Shown here: piece by piece, positions 1-11,400 of the stretch
Layout: every line of letters begins with the position of its first letter
Position numbering within the stretch: position 1 is the stretch's first letter
Assembly (NCBI GenBank): GCA_016110215.1
Contig: JADWQD010000011.1
Span: 496,001 to 560,000, forward strand
From: Capronia americana
Taxonomy: Eukaryota; Ascomycota; Eurotiomycetes; Chaetothyriales; Herpotrichiellaceae
Direction of reading: 5' to 3'
DNA: 64,000 nucleotides
Position numbers and translations under genes: made by a program
The notes under the pieces: generated by a model
What the model saw: the letters and a program-made list of their open reading frames with translations, nothing else
What the model was told of the DNA's origin: nothing
Databases searched by the model: none

Positions 1-1092
1 GCCAATCTGACCAGGCAGGCGTCTTTGGTGCCCAACCAGCTTCTTTGACCCAGTTGCTTGTCCCTGTAACGGCAATGGCTTTCCATAATGCTTCGGTGTA
101 CGTGGGAGAGTAGTTATCCACCTTTGCGGTCCGTGGCGGCGTACCACCGTGGACCTCGATATGCTCAACCTGCAATCTGCTAAGATCCCAATGTTGAGCT
201 GGAGGCAAGGCAGCGCCGATCCAGTAAAAGATGTTGATGAGCATGTAGGATCCAGCAAACGCCGTTTGCGTCTCAATTCTGGCATTGGCCAAGGAAATGA
301 CCCCACCCATGAGCAACAATGTCGAAATCAGGGAAAGCCCTCTATAGATCGCCGTGCTCCGGATGGAATAAATGCAACGCTCGCTTGGATTGAAATATAG
401 ATATCGCGCCGTTCGTTCTTCACAAGTTACCACGATGAATGCTCCTTGAGGGTACTTGATGACAACGTCTCCCGGGGGTGAATGCGGATCGGGCTTGGGG
501 TCATTAGGCGTCGGTGACCACTTATTAGCAATGCCAGTCACTGTGCTCAAAGTCGACAGAAGTGCTGTTGCCAGTAAGGACATTCCGTCTTCGTAATATA
601 TAGAAAGCCCTAGCAACCCCGCACTCATTGCAGCTCCCAGGAATGCAAGCATTGCCAACGGACCGAATCTCTTGATGGATGGACGCGGCTTGTCGTTTTC
701 TATCACACGGACACAGGTGACGGTGTTCGGGTGCAGCTTGTCGCCACGATGGAGAGCATGAGCCACATGATGGATATCTTCACCGGTATTACCAGAATGA
801 ACTCCTATCACTTTAGCACCTGCGGTGGTCTCCAGCTTCTCCGGTCGGGAGGGCCTGATAAAGATCTGCGGTGCTGGTATGAGGCGAGGAACGTATATGA
901 GGTAGCTCAGAGTCGCAACCTGGGCGATGGTCTCGACGGAACCTTCTCCAAGGATGGCGAGGAAACCTAGTGGAGTGCCTGTATTAGTGGTCTTCCTTGC
1001 AAGTTTGTGTTGCACTGGTGGAACGCAATCTCACCGACGATGTCAAGCTGAAAACCCTCGTTATTGCTGACATATTGTTCGATGAACCGCAT
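1..1092 (-). CDS. Polytopic membrane protein, 3' end beyond window
   Basis: The gene runs leftward off the window. Exon 1 is 1035-1092; a 68-base intron (967-1034, GTGAGA donor, ACTAATAC branch, CACTAG acceptor) precedes exon 2, which stays open from 966 to base 1. The joined frame reads GFLAILGEG across the junction. The protein begins MRFIEQYVSNNEGFQLDIV and has about four hydrophobic segments, including LAMLAFLGAAMSAGLLGLS, SLLATALLSTLSTVTGIA, LSLISTLLLMGGVISLA and FAGSYMLINIFYWIGAAL, so it is very probably an integral membrane protein. After the last of these comes a soluble stretch containing YTEALWKAIAVTG and NWVKEAGWAPKTPAW. It resembles uncharacterised multi-copy membrane proteins of Pezizomycotina, but I know no function. 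The start at 1092 is the first in-frame ATG after a stop; an extra upstream exon cannot be excluded. Confidence 0.75.
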
Positions 1093-2115
1093 CCTCGCTC
1101 AGCGGACGAATGCTCGGTATCACACAAAGGACATTTGAGTGTGCAAACAACGGTCGAAGAACACAACTTTGGGATGAAAGCTGAGACCGAGCTAGTAACA
1201 AGAATCAACAAACAGATGCCAGCGGCAGTAACATGGTGCGAGTAGATCTGACGAGGCTCGAGACTAGACAAGTCACGACGGTGCCTTTGTAGTGGAGGTA
1301 GGAAAAGGACCGGCCGGGGGGCATCGGGGTAGGATAATGCTTTCATAAACTTCTACTGCAGCCAAGCTTGCTCAGCCTCGCCCCCGCATTAAAGATGAAA
1401 TGACATTCAGATGACAGGGGAGAAGCAACCTTGAAGCCAGAATACCCCGTATCGCCGTACAAATTAATGGCCCCAGCGCGGTCAGACTCACTTCTTTCTT
1501 GACTGCACACCGACTTTGGACAACTCATCGTATGGCCGGTGGCTGGCAAAAGAGGCCAGACCATCGTGCCATCCCCCCGCGTGAGCATTTCTCATTGGAT
1601 GGATCACTCGATCCCAAGGACAAGGTCACGATCTTGCGTTCGCAACTAAGTCGATATCGACAGGGATGTGACTACTTGATAGTCTTCTAGATAATGGAGG
1701 CTGGCTATCCTTGGTCTTCGGGTGTATGAAGGGTGCCGTGTAAGGCAGCCGCGCATTCAAGATTGATCAAAAGCAACCTCCAGGCGACGAGCTGGTACAT
1801 GACAATGAATGCTTGGGATCGAGACACCCTAAAGTCAGCTATGAAGCAGTGATATATTACAAGCACAGGAGCTGGTCAAGCTTGATATTCTATATGTTGG
1901 TACATAGAAAGATACGGTTCATACTCAAACAAAAAGCCTCCTCAACGACTGCCAGGTGTAGCAGAAGAAGAAATGTCCGTTGCCAGACGAGCATCGAGTC
2001 TATTTTTTGTGGTCATCAGGTCGTATATGCTTTTTGGGTATCTTGTGAAATCAAAACCCCACGCCATGTCGTTGATCGTTGGTACAATATGCTCGCAATG
2101 CATCCCATGCAACAC
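1093..2115. other. Intergenic, upstream of membrane protein and downstream of plc1
   Basis: This stretch of about 1 kb holds the promoter side of the leftward membrane-protein gene and the 3' flank of the phospholipase gene. Only short, protein-unlike reading frames are visible. I see no RNA gene or repeat. Confidence 0.5.
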
Positions 2116-5100
2116 TCATTTTCTTGTCACCTTCTCTTCAATCTCGCGGTTTAGCATGGCTTGGGTAGCGCGCACGTCCTCACCACTGGACAGACGCTCT
2201 CTGCCTCGATCGCTCGACAGGCCGCGTGAAAGAATGCCTCGAAGCACACTAGGTCTGGATGTCCGTTCGGCAGCGTCCTGAAGCGACCAAGGCATCAATT
2301 TCGGCTGCTGCTTCACAATCTTGCAGAATAAAGTGGAGAAAATGAACTCCTCCCCGTGTCCATTAAACAAGGGGACATGTCGATATCCTTTCTGGAGGCT
2401 GTCGAGTTTTGCTGTAAAGGCTGCAAGCTGTCTGACTCCTTTGCCAGTGCGTCTGCCGTCGTCGGAGTTCAGTACAATGAAGCGGACAAAGACAAGTTCG
2501 GGGTACTTTGTCTCCAGAGACAGCTCGATGTTCTCACCGAACTGGGGATTGTAACCATTGCCAAAGCGGATCTGCGTTTGTCGACGGTAGGGCGATCCAA
2601 TGCCATGATAACCGTTTGAGTAGGTTTCAGTGCCGCCAGTACCGTTTGCTATACCCCGGGCACGGTCCTCCGCGCTGAACATCTGTACTTCAATGAATGG
2701 ATTCAAAGGAGTATCTCTGCCCATATTGGCGGCTCGAGGCAATTGCTGAGCTGAGATGATTTGGACCGAGAACCTGATTCTGTAACGAGGCAGCTTCACA
2801 CGATACTCAAACTCACCCTGCTTGGTCCGAGGCTTGCGCAGGTAAGCTGGCTTCAAGACATAGCCGTATGCATCTGTGCCAGCGGCAAACATTGCCTGAT
2901 TCATCTGCATATGGGCGTCGAAGGTTTGCCAGTTCAACGCAACCATCTGCACGCCTCTCCTCCAGAATGTGTTGGGGTCAAAGTTGGATGATTGGAAACG
3001 CAACGTCTTAGGGTACACTCGGCACAGATGATGTAGATTGTGGTCCTCAAACATAGCCTTCTGCTCGGGCGAGCGGCAGAGTTCAATAGCTCTGTTCTCG
3101 TTGAGGGAGAAGATGTGGTTGTATTGCTGGAAGGAAAGGTCTTTGGCGTCCCGCAGGCTGTAACCTTTGAGGTATACGCCCAGGGCAGATAATTGAGAAC
3201 CGACTTTACTTGGCTTTGGTGGCCGGCGCTGGCTGTCGGCAGCAGTAGGCGAGATTGCAGGAGCATCGCTCTCCTCGTCCGCACTGCTGGCGCTCGTTGC
3301 CGTGACTGAGCGATCAGTTGGAGAATATATGGTCTCTGGCGGTGTAATGAGTAAGGGACTTGAGACTTGAGGTGCGTTCAGAAGCGTCCAGTTTGCTGGC
3401 GAGGCTATTCCCCTGTTCGGCGAGCTCGCACTTCTATGGCGGTATGAAGGAGTGGGGTGACGGGAAGCCGCAAGGTCAGCATGCAGCTCGGTGGACTTTA
3501 CTTTGATGAGTATTTTGTGCTTGAGATCCTCCGGGGAAGGCAGTTGGGTATTGAAGCCGGGTAATGGGTAAAGGAGGAGCCGCTCGCCAAACACGTCTTT
3601 CATAGTCTTCACCATCTTGGCCTGCTGCTCGCTGTCGCAGTGCACTTCCAGGGATATGATCAATGGATAAGGGGTAACGTCGAAGGCGCATCTCTGAATG
3701 GCATTGACACAATCCGAGAAAAGCACAGAAGTGGTCCGGGTATGGCCATGGGTCACCCTCGGGTTCCCATCTTGACCATTCCAACAGTCGATCTCTACAC
3801 AGCGGCAACCGTGACGTAAGGCCGTAATGTATGTTTCGGCAGAGGCAGTGCCTCCAACCTGCCAACCGGTCAGGTAGGTGTTGTGTGAGCTTGAGATGAA
3901 ATATTCGCTCAGTGGCCGGTCAAAGAGTGGAACAGGCTCCGCGGGCCCAGAGTAGACGTGACAGTCTTTTGAGACGAGAAAGGACGCAAAGGCATTGGCG
4001 TCGATGAGCTCCAGTGCTCGCAACGCCGGATCATCAGGGAATGACATTGATATAAGATCATTGATCTTCTCCTCCCAATGAAGTGGGTCAGCAAGCGCTT
4101 CCATATCGAATCCTTGATCGCGCTTGAGGAAGGCGATGAACTGAGACCGCGGAATGCCCTTAGAGTGAGCACCTTTCAAGCCATCGAAGATCTTCTTGAC
4201 GTCGCTCCTTTCTCGAAGGCGTCTGAGGAACTCTCTGAACAGATTGTAGTCCAGAAGGTTTGATGTGTTGACGCCGACAGACTTGAAATGCTCCTCTATC
4301 TCCTTATCGGGAATATGGATGTGAAGCTTTCGACAGAGGGTCTGAACCGCATGGAAGTCCAATCCGTCAGCTTTGATATTGTCCTGTCTGGCAGTTCGCT
4401 TTGCCATTTCGTTCTCCCAATGGGCTCGTATGACCGACTCACGCTCGGTTGAGCCAATCATGCTCGTCATCAATTCCTCTCGATGCTTGGCCAGACTCTC
4501 CAGTGTATCGACCCAGAGTCGAAGGTCATGGTGATTATGAGCGACAAGATGTAGAGTTTTGACCTGCTTCGAAGAGTCCGAGGTTACGTAGTTGACTGTG
4601 AAGCAGAGGCCAGGGTCGACGGCTTCGCCTCGAAGCTCGTGCTGGTAGCTGGCAGCCTCCTCACCAGTGCGGATGCTCTTGATGTTGTCAATGTGAAAGG
4701 TTTTGGTGGTCACAGCACCCTTCCACGATACGCGGGAGCCTTCCACGTCCATGAAGAACATCTTCTCTTGCATTTTATTCTTGGCGATCTTCGTCAACAA
4801 GCATCCTGCCACGAGACTCTCAGGTACGCATGGAGCCTGGCCCTCGGGACTCCCGTCGGCCAAGGTCGTTGGCTCGCTGGATATGCTCATTGTATCACCG
4901 TACAGCCCCAAGCCTGTGTGCAATTCGAGGGGTAGGACGTCCCCGGCTAGGACATCGGCAACATGACCGTTTGCAATTGCAGTCCTGCTGTCGCTGCGGC
5001 GTCTGGTGATGGGACCGGTGCTTTCGTCGCGGCGAGATTGTGCCGACGAGGATGCTTTTCTGCGCAGTGTCTGCCGAGCAGAGGAAACGCCATCTTTGGC

Positions 5101-5466
5101 ACTTTGGGAGAGCTTGCGCATAATCCCGACAGGCTTCGAGCCCGTGGAGAGTTCTCGTGGAGAAGGAAATGCATGAGTCGAAACAAGACTTTCACCCAGG
5201 TCGAACGGGACTGGATTTCCGAGCTGGGGTAGCTGATATATCGGATGGGACACCAGAGGGGAAGACTGGATAGAGCTGATATATGGGCTCTGAGTCATCG
5301 AAGATGTGCTATTAGCCGACGCCGGCGTGACGGAGAAGGATTGGGGGAGAGCCGTGTTCACCCGTTGACTGGAAGACATGCTAACCAAAGAACGCGGGTG
5401 AGGCGAAGGTGAACCGTCGCGGCTCTGCAGAGCCCTGACAGCGGGCGACGCAGTGGCGGATATCAT
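2116..5466 (-). CDS. plc1: Phosphoinositide-specific phospholipase C (delta-type)
   Basis: One uninterrupted frame encodes 1116 residues. It hydrolyses PI(4,5)P2 to IP3 and diacylglycerol at membranes. Domain order is: Ser/Pro-rich disordered N-terminus (about 1-215); PH domain (about 217-330); EF-hand-like region (about 345-480); PLC X domain starting near YFISSSHNTYLTG, with the two catalytic histidines at about 528 (SSSHNTYL) and 573 (VTHGHT) and the acidic CVEIDCW motif between them; a Ser/Pro-rich X-Y linker; PLC Y domain (LGVYLKGYSL to GYVLKPAYLRKP); and a C-terminal C2 domain beginning IRFSVQIISAQQLPRA. All active-site motifs look intact. The N-terminal extension and linker make it longer than yeast Plc1. 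It has no visible intron, unusual for so long a gene here. The start at 5466 is the first ATG of the frame; a long gene-poor region lies upstream. Confidence 0.95.
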   Translation of the reverse strand: MISATASPAVRALQSRDGSPSPHPRSLVSMSSSQRVNTALPQSFSVTPASANSTSSMTQSPYISSIQSSPLVSHPIYQLPQLGNPVPFDLGESLVSTHAFPSPRELSTGSKPVGIMRKLSQSAKDGVSSARQTLRRKASSSAQSRRDESTGPITRRRSDSRTAIANGHVADVLAGDVLPLELHTGLGLYGDTMSISSEPTTLADGSPEGQAPCVPESLVAGCLLTKIAKNKMQEKMFFMDVEGSRVSWKGAVTTKTFHIDNIKSIRTGEEAASYQHELRGEAVDPGLCFTVNYVTSDSSKQVKTLHLVAHNHHDLRLWVDTLESLAKHREELMTSMIGSTERESVIRAHWENEMAKRTARQDNIKADGLDFHAVQTLCRKLHIHIPDKEIEEHFKSVGVNTSNLLDYNLFREFLRRLRERSDVKKIFDGLKGAHSKGIPRSQFIAFLKRDQGFDMEALADPLHWEEKINDLISMSFPDDPALRALELIDANAFASFLVSKDCHVYSGPAEPVPLFDRPLSEYFISSSHNTYLTGWQVGGTASAETYITALRHGCRCVEIDCWNGQDGNPRVTHGHTRTTSVLFSDCVNAIQRCAFDVTPYPLIISLEVHCDSEQQAKMVKTMKDVFGERLLLYPLPGFNTQLPSPEDLKHKILIKVKSTELHADLAASRHPTPSYRHRSASSPNRGIASPANWTLLNAPQVSSPLLITPPETIYSPTDRSVTATSASSADEESDAPAISPTAADSQRRPPKPSKVGSQLSALGVYLKGYSLRDAKDLSFQQYNHIFSLNENRAIELCRSPEQKAMFEDHNLHHLCRVYPKTLRFQSSNFDPNTFWRRGVQMVALNWQTFDAHMQMNQAMFAAGTDAYGYVLKPAYLRKPRTKQGEFEYRVKLPRYRIRFSVQIISAQQLPRAANMGRDTPLNPFIEVQMFSAEDRARGIANGTGGTETYSNGYHGIGSPYRRQTQIRFGNGYNPQFGENIELSLETKYPELVFVRFIVLNSDDGRRTGKGVRQLAAFTAKLDSLQKGYRHVPLFNGHGEEFIFSTLFCKIVKQQPKLMPWSLQDAAERTSRPSVLRGILSRGLSSDRGRERLSSGEDVRATQAMLNREIEEKVTRK

Positions 5467-8400
5467 ATCCGCAGAGATAGTGTTCGGTCTGAGCGATCTC
5501 TGATGAGAATCACATTCGAAGTCGAAAGGGTAAGGGAGTCCAGCTCTGTCTATAGCGCTTTGACGGCTTCATAATGCTCTTGTGCACGAGGAGATCCGGT
5601 CAATGCGAGCGGAACTTGTATAGACGGTGCTGTAGCATTCAGCAGCCCTGAACAGCAGCCATGCTGGTGCGCCTGATGGAGGTGTAGCGCCTGGCTCGAT
5701 CAGTGTTGGTGCAGCTGCAATATGCAGGACCAGGATCCCGGTGGAAGTACAGCGCGTGCAGCGGTGGGCAATGGCCGATCGAGGTGCGCAAGGCGTAGAG
5801 GTCTCGAGTGGCCTCGCAGACTCGGGCTTGTAGGGTAGGTGCAGATTCGCGGCGCAGCGCGCAGTGCAATTAATAGGATGAGGGCGCCCCAAGCGAGAGG
5901 GTCGCAGTATGCAGTCAGATACCGGTCAGGCGAGTGGACAGCAAGCCCTTGGACGTGCAGCAAACAGCGATCCTGCGGTGTTCTGGCTGGGGAGTGGTGT
6001 CGTGGCCGTCTTCGTCGTGCGCAAAGGGGGAAGTTGGCTTGGTATGTACGTAGAGGAGATCGAATACGAACAAAGGAAGGGACGAGCAGAGGTGCACTGA
6101 GCGTCTACTCTTATTCGGAGTTGAGAGAAATCCCTGTATACCACAACCGGGCGAGCATTTAATGAGTCAAGGTTGAAGGAGCGTCTGAAGGAGAGGATTG
6201 GATCCCAGTTAGGTACTGTGTAGGAGTTTCGGACGGAGAAGAAAAATGCACGAATGAGTTCTTGGTGGAGTTGCGTGGGGATGCCAACTTCGTCGTCAAC
6301 GGTCCAGGGCAGGGGCAGGCACGAGTCACGGCGGGCAAGGGGGGACCTGAATCCTGCGCTCCCGGTACGAAGTTGTAATGCGGTTTTGACGCTGTTCTTT
6401 CCCTGCGAATCTTCGCCCGCCTTGCCTACGAGTATTCATAATGCTACCTACCTAGAGACTTGGCGCGCCCAAGTCAGGCCCCAGGGGCAATACCGCGCTT
6501 TGGAAGTCGTCACCCTTCGCCCGGGGTTCTCCTCTTCCTCCCCAATCCTGGCCCTGGTCCTTCGCCATTTTTAATCACTCTCTGTGATCGCAGATGGGCA
6601 GGGCTCGCCATCCTCGCTTCGTCTGCACCCTCGCCATCACGATCCTCTTTTTCGCACCAGGACCAGGACACTTCCTTCCACTCGTCGCCCTTCGTTCGGA
6701 GCGTGCTGCCATTGGTGATAATTCCGCCCTTTCCCGGCAACCGTACATATGCCGTTGTTGATCAATTTGTCTTTTCTTCTCGCTTGCAACCCCCTTTTCT
6801 GCACCCTTTACAGCTGACGTCCCGGTCGCCTAATTGGGGAAAATGTACATCCACGCGGTGCTGCCCGGCTTTGTCCGTTATATCGCACTTGGCTAAAGTA
6901 ACGGAGTCTGCACAATTTGGGGCGGTTGCCGCTCAGTTGTTGGCCGAGTTCCACGACGTCGTCGGAGGGAGTTCATCGCACGCGCAAACTCCAGGTGGGG
7001 AGCCCCGCGACCATTCAGCTGACGGCATGAAGGTCGCTGCAACAGCTCATTCTAGGTAGAATTCTCAGTTCAACTGCAGCCATAGGCATATCGAGCCTCG
7101 CCTCAACCCTCCGCGCTGACTCGGTGCGATGCTGCAGAGGACCAAATATGGCCATTTGCTTGTGTCCTGCTGACAGTATGGCCCTGCGCATAGACACGAG
7201 CTCACTAGCATCAGAAGCGTACTGACGCCTTAAGGAAAGTCGCATCTGCAAGCCGCCTCTCTCGCATCGTGCCGACCAGCTGCGGCTCAGGTCGCTGGTC
7301 GCTGAGCCCTCGGAGTGGACTCGATCAGACACGAGTTCAGATGCAGTAAATGGCGTCTCATGTGTTGCGCAGCATACGTGGCAGATGCTACCTCCAGTCT
7401 TTCTCTGATCCTCCGCTGCAAGCTGCAAGTCAACGACCGCGAACCCCCACACCAATGACCGCAGCTTAGACCAGATTGCAATCTGGTGTTCGCTGTGATT
7501 TGGACCATCTAGAATGACTCGTGGTCTGTGTCATTGTTGTTCGTACACAGACCCTGCATTCAGCGTAGGCTCAGGTTTGGTTCAGCTACTTACGTGTCCG
7601 GGAGTGGTCGAGAAAGCCCAACAGCATGGCCCATGGACATACGAGCCTGCGTGCCTGCTCTCCAAACCTTGGACCTCGACTGATGTCAGACACGGCAGAC
7701 TTTGCATACTATGGCCCCAATTATCAAAGAGGTTGAAATGACACGTATGGAAGACAGCGTCCACGGAAGCTGGGTGCCTAGCGTTCCCAGCGATTTGGTC
7801 TCAAGCCCGGATTTCGGTCGACAGTCAGAGCTTTCGAGAAGGCCTGAGCTGAACACGAAACCAGCACGGCCAATTATGAATAGCTGGGTCTCTAGACATA
7901 AATTATGTATCCATAGCTGTCGAACGCGAGGGTAGAGGGTAGGGGCTCAACGATGCCGAATACCTTGCGCGTGCTCCATTTCTGTCCTGCATCATCGAAC
8001 CGCTGAACTGCATCCAGGGGCGGAATAATCCTCCATTGTCCTCTCTCTGGTTACTGATCCTACCAAGAGGATGTCACGTAGGCATAATGTGATTATTGAT
8101 CTATACTCAGCCTATCCTCACCTCGCAACTGCTAGTCACCCTCTCCGCAAACAGCCAGCAAAGGAGATGGAGTCGTGCGTGTTTCAGGCAGGCTGCAAGC
8201 GCCCGCCAGGCCGGGAACCGGATCACGGGCACGGTGCAAATTACTGTACTGACGTCGTTCCCCCTCGCTTGTCGGCATGCCCGCTGTTGTCAGTGGGCGA
8301 GATAAGGAAGGGAAAAGCAGGACTGACGCACCCCGGATTTTAGCCATGCACCACATCATTTTTGTGCGCCAAACAATAAGCCTCGGCACGTTCGGGCGTG

Positions 8401-11400
8401 GGCGTGAACGTGGGAGGCACGGCGCAGAGCAGAATGCACTTTGTTCATTGGCCCTGGATGGGTTGAAATGCGATCGAAGAGCTCTCTGCAGCAAACTGTG
8501 ATGAGATGTGACTTTACTGCACACAGCTGTTTGTGCAACTTCGCGTCGAATCTTCGATTGCCGCATCTCGTCTCCACCGCTGCCCGAATGTTAGCGTCCA
8601 GGGCGCTCTTCACCGGGGTGTGGGTGCACAAACGGGGCGCTCTAAAGAAGATGCGACATCATGAGTCCAGAGCATTCTTCACTGAAATTGACGGGTTTCG
8701 AATCGTAAAAGACGCCCGTGCTGTCACACCGCCTCCTGCGCTTTCTCACTTGCTCGATTCTTTGTTGGTTGCTATTCGCTGCGACCTCCCACGAATCGCT
8801 TCGCTAGCACGGAGGAACGCTACAACTCTCAACGTCACGAGGGCAATGTAAGTGCCTGGAATTAACGGTCCAAATTCCAAGAAATTCCTACGGTCGCGGG
8901 CCAATCGTGCGAAGGGGGCTTTAGAGAATTGATTCTACCGTCAGCAACCCTGGCACGTCGGCCACCTGTCACAAACGGATTTCCCATTGTGCGTTGGCAA
9001 GCCAGCCGACCTCATTATAAGCGCCGTGGGATGTACCCGTACAGGTGTTCGCAGGCTTCTTTTTCAGGACCACGTTCCATTTTGTCTAGCTCCAGCAATC
9101 AGGGTAGCTGTCGCAACTGCCAATCGTAGCTGCATGCGCGGGAATAACATCATTTCGGCATTAGCTCGTACAATTGACACGGACGGGCACTGGGCCTTGA
9201 TGCTGAACAAGGGGGCTCCTTTCTACCCAGTAACGTGAATTTGGTCGTTGGAATGCTGTGTTCGGGAGTTCGGATCATGTTGTATCCTCGACCGGTGATC
9301 AGCACGCCTTCAAATCAACGTTTTTCACGCTCCTGATGATCAGGTCCAGGGTTGGCAAGGAGCGGGCGTCCCAGCAGCCCTCACTTCGGCACAGAGACGA
9401 CGCCTGCCGAATCACCAGCCAATGTGGGGTTGCAACTCGGAGTGTTTCTCATTCTGAACATCAAGAATGATGACATTCGCGCATCGCTCTCGAAATGAAA
9501 TGCCGACTTGCGTGACGTGGTCGCTCTCCGGCTGACCTACTCGTACGAGCAACTGTCGCCTTCCTCGTAAGCGAGTGCTTACCAGGCTGTACTCGTACAT
9601 GTACCCTTCCCAGTTCTAAAGTCACGGGCGTGCCGCACAATGACAACAACACGCATATTATGCACGTCTTAGAAGAGCCGATCATGCCGCACACCAGTGA
9701 ATATCAATCTCCTTGAGACGAGACCCAGCTGGAAATGATCCCATGATGCGGGCCTTGGCAAGTCATAACAAGGGAGAAGGGAGCTTGATATCGCACAGAC
9801 CCAACTTGAAACATCGGTCATTGACACGATGGCTCCAGTACCCCCTAAGAATAGCCAGCTTTGCAGGGTCCAATGCCATGAGATCATCAGGGGCAGCATG
9901 TCCAATCCGCTGCTGTGGGGCAGTCGACTTTCGATTGCATCATCAGATCAATACCCAGAAGAGAGCTGCTAGCACGGCACGGAGTAATTCCTACTGTACA
10001 TTCAAAAACTCTGGCGACACGACAAATTTCAGGCTGGAAACACGTGTAAAACTAGCGGCGATGTCGGAGATTTTTGAACTGCCGCCGCACCTGCTGGCGT
10101 GTCTTTCTAGAAGACAGAAATGAGACCCTGCTTCACACCCTTGAGAACCCCGAAACCCGGAGCAATCTCAATTCTGAGATAAGGTTATCCTCCATCAGAG
10201 ATCTTCTCGCCGCAGCACAACTCTTCTGATCCTCCGAGCAGCAATTTCGGCTGTTGCATAAAGGACAACTGCAGCCAGCCCCATGCTCTGCAGAACCTCA
10301 CCTTAAGGGTACTGGTGTTGTTTGAGCCGGTTGGCAAGGAATCACAGCCTGAGACATGTCAGAGTCAGATAAGTTAGTTAACCCAGGTTCGGTTGTACTT
10401 GCGAGGAACTGTGACCGTGAGGCCAAGATTGCTTTCATTTCAAGCTGGTCGAGACGCAACTTGGAATCCACCGTAAGGCAGACCGCATAGCTAGCTCTGA
10501 GTTGAAAACTCCCCAACCATAGATGAGCTGGTCATAAAATCTAATTTCGGTATCAAAGGTACTTGTCCCGAGTACGTACTCCGCACATCCAGCAAAGCTG
10601 CCTCGCTTCTAATAGCAACAATGTTTGTCCAATGCTCGCGAGCTCTACCTTCGTGTAAGGCAATTCAGTCGCATTGCAGAGTTGATCGGCTTTCATTTCG
10701 CTTCAAGCTATAATTAGATAATCCGCTGACCCCAAATCAGCGAGTCGACGAGCTGTTGTACAGTACGGCCTTTCCTTCTACTACAATACGGAGTACTGTG
10801 CGAGTATTCCATGTCGGCTGAGCTGGTGGCAGACCCAGCTTCCAGGGCATAGGCGGCATGGTTCATGGTCGGTGTTCCCTGTCTGGCTCCTTTTCGAAGG
10901 TGAGTGGATGGCTCTGCTATTCATAGAAGCCCCATCGCACTTACGAGTCATTCATCTATTGGCACTGTGTCCTCAGCCTGCAGGTGCGCTCAATGGCTCA
11001 TTGTGTCACTGCATCGGCGCCGCAAACGTTTCCGGGCCAATTGCTGCTCCATGTCCCTTTGTAGGGCTGAGTCGGAACTTGTGGTCTGCTAAAGAGGTCC
11101 TGAGAGGTATCGTACCTCAACGAATTCCCAACGTCCACGCATCGACCTCGCGAAGCATCGCTCGCCGTCTGATGGATTCTTCACCTGGATGCCAACATTT
11201 GACTGCGGCCACTAAGCAAAATGTGAACTTGGGGGCCCGGATGAAGCATACCTGAGAGCCAATCAAAGAGTCATTCAGGACAGCGGAGGATGCCTTTCCG
11301 CCTCTCAGGCCGAGGAGCTTCGACTGCGCTTGTTTCAGCGGATTGTCTCCTCAGAATGAGTTGAGTGGTGGCCTCGACGTCGCCGGCCTCGAGATGTAGG

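Noticed and set aside
6460..7059. 199-codon frame in the gene desert
   Set aside because: Pro/Ser/Arg-rich with no domain, and its composition fits translated non-coding DNA.
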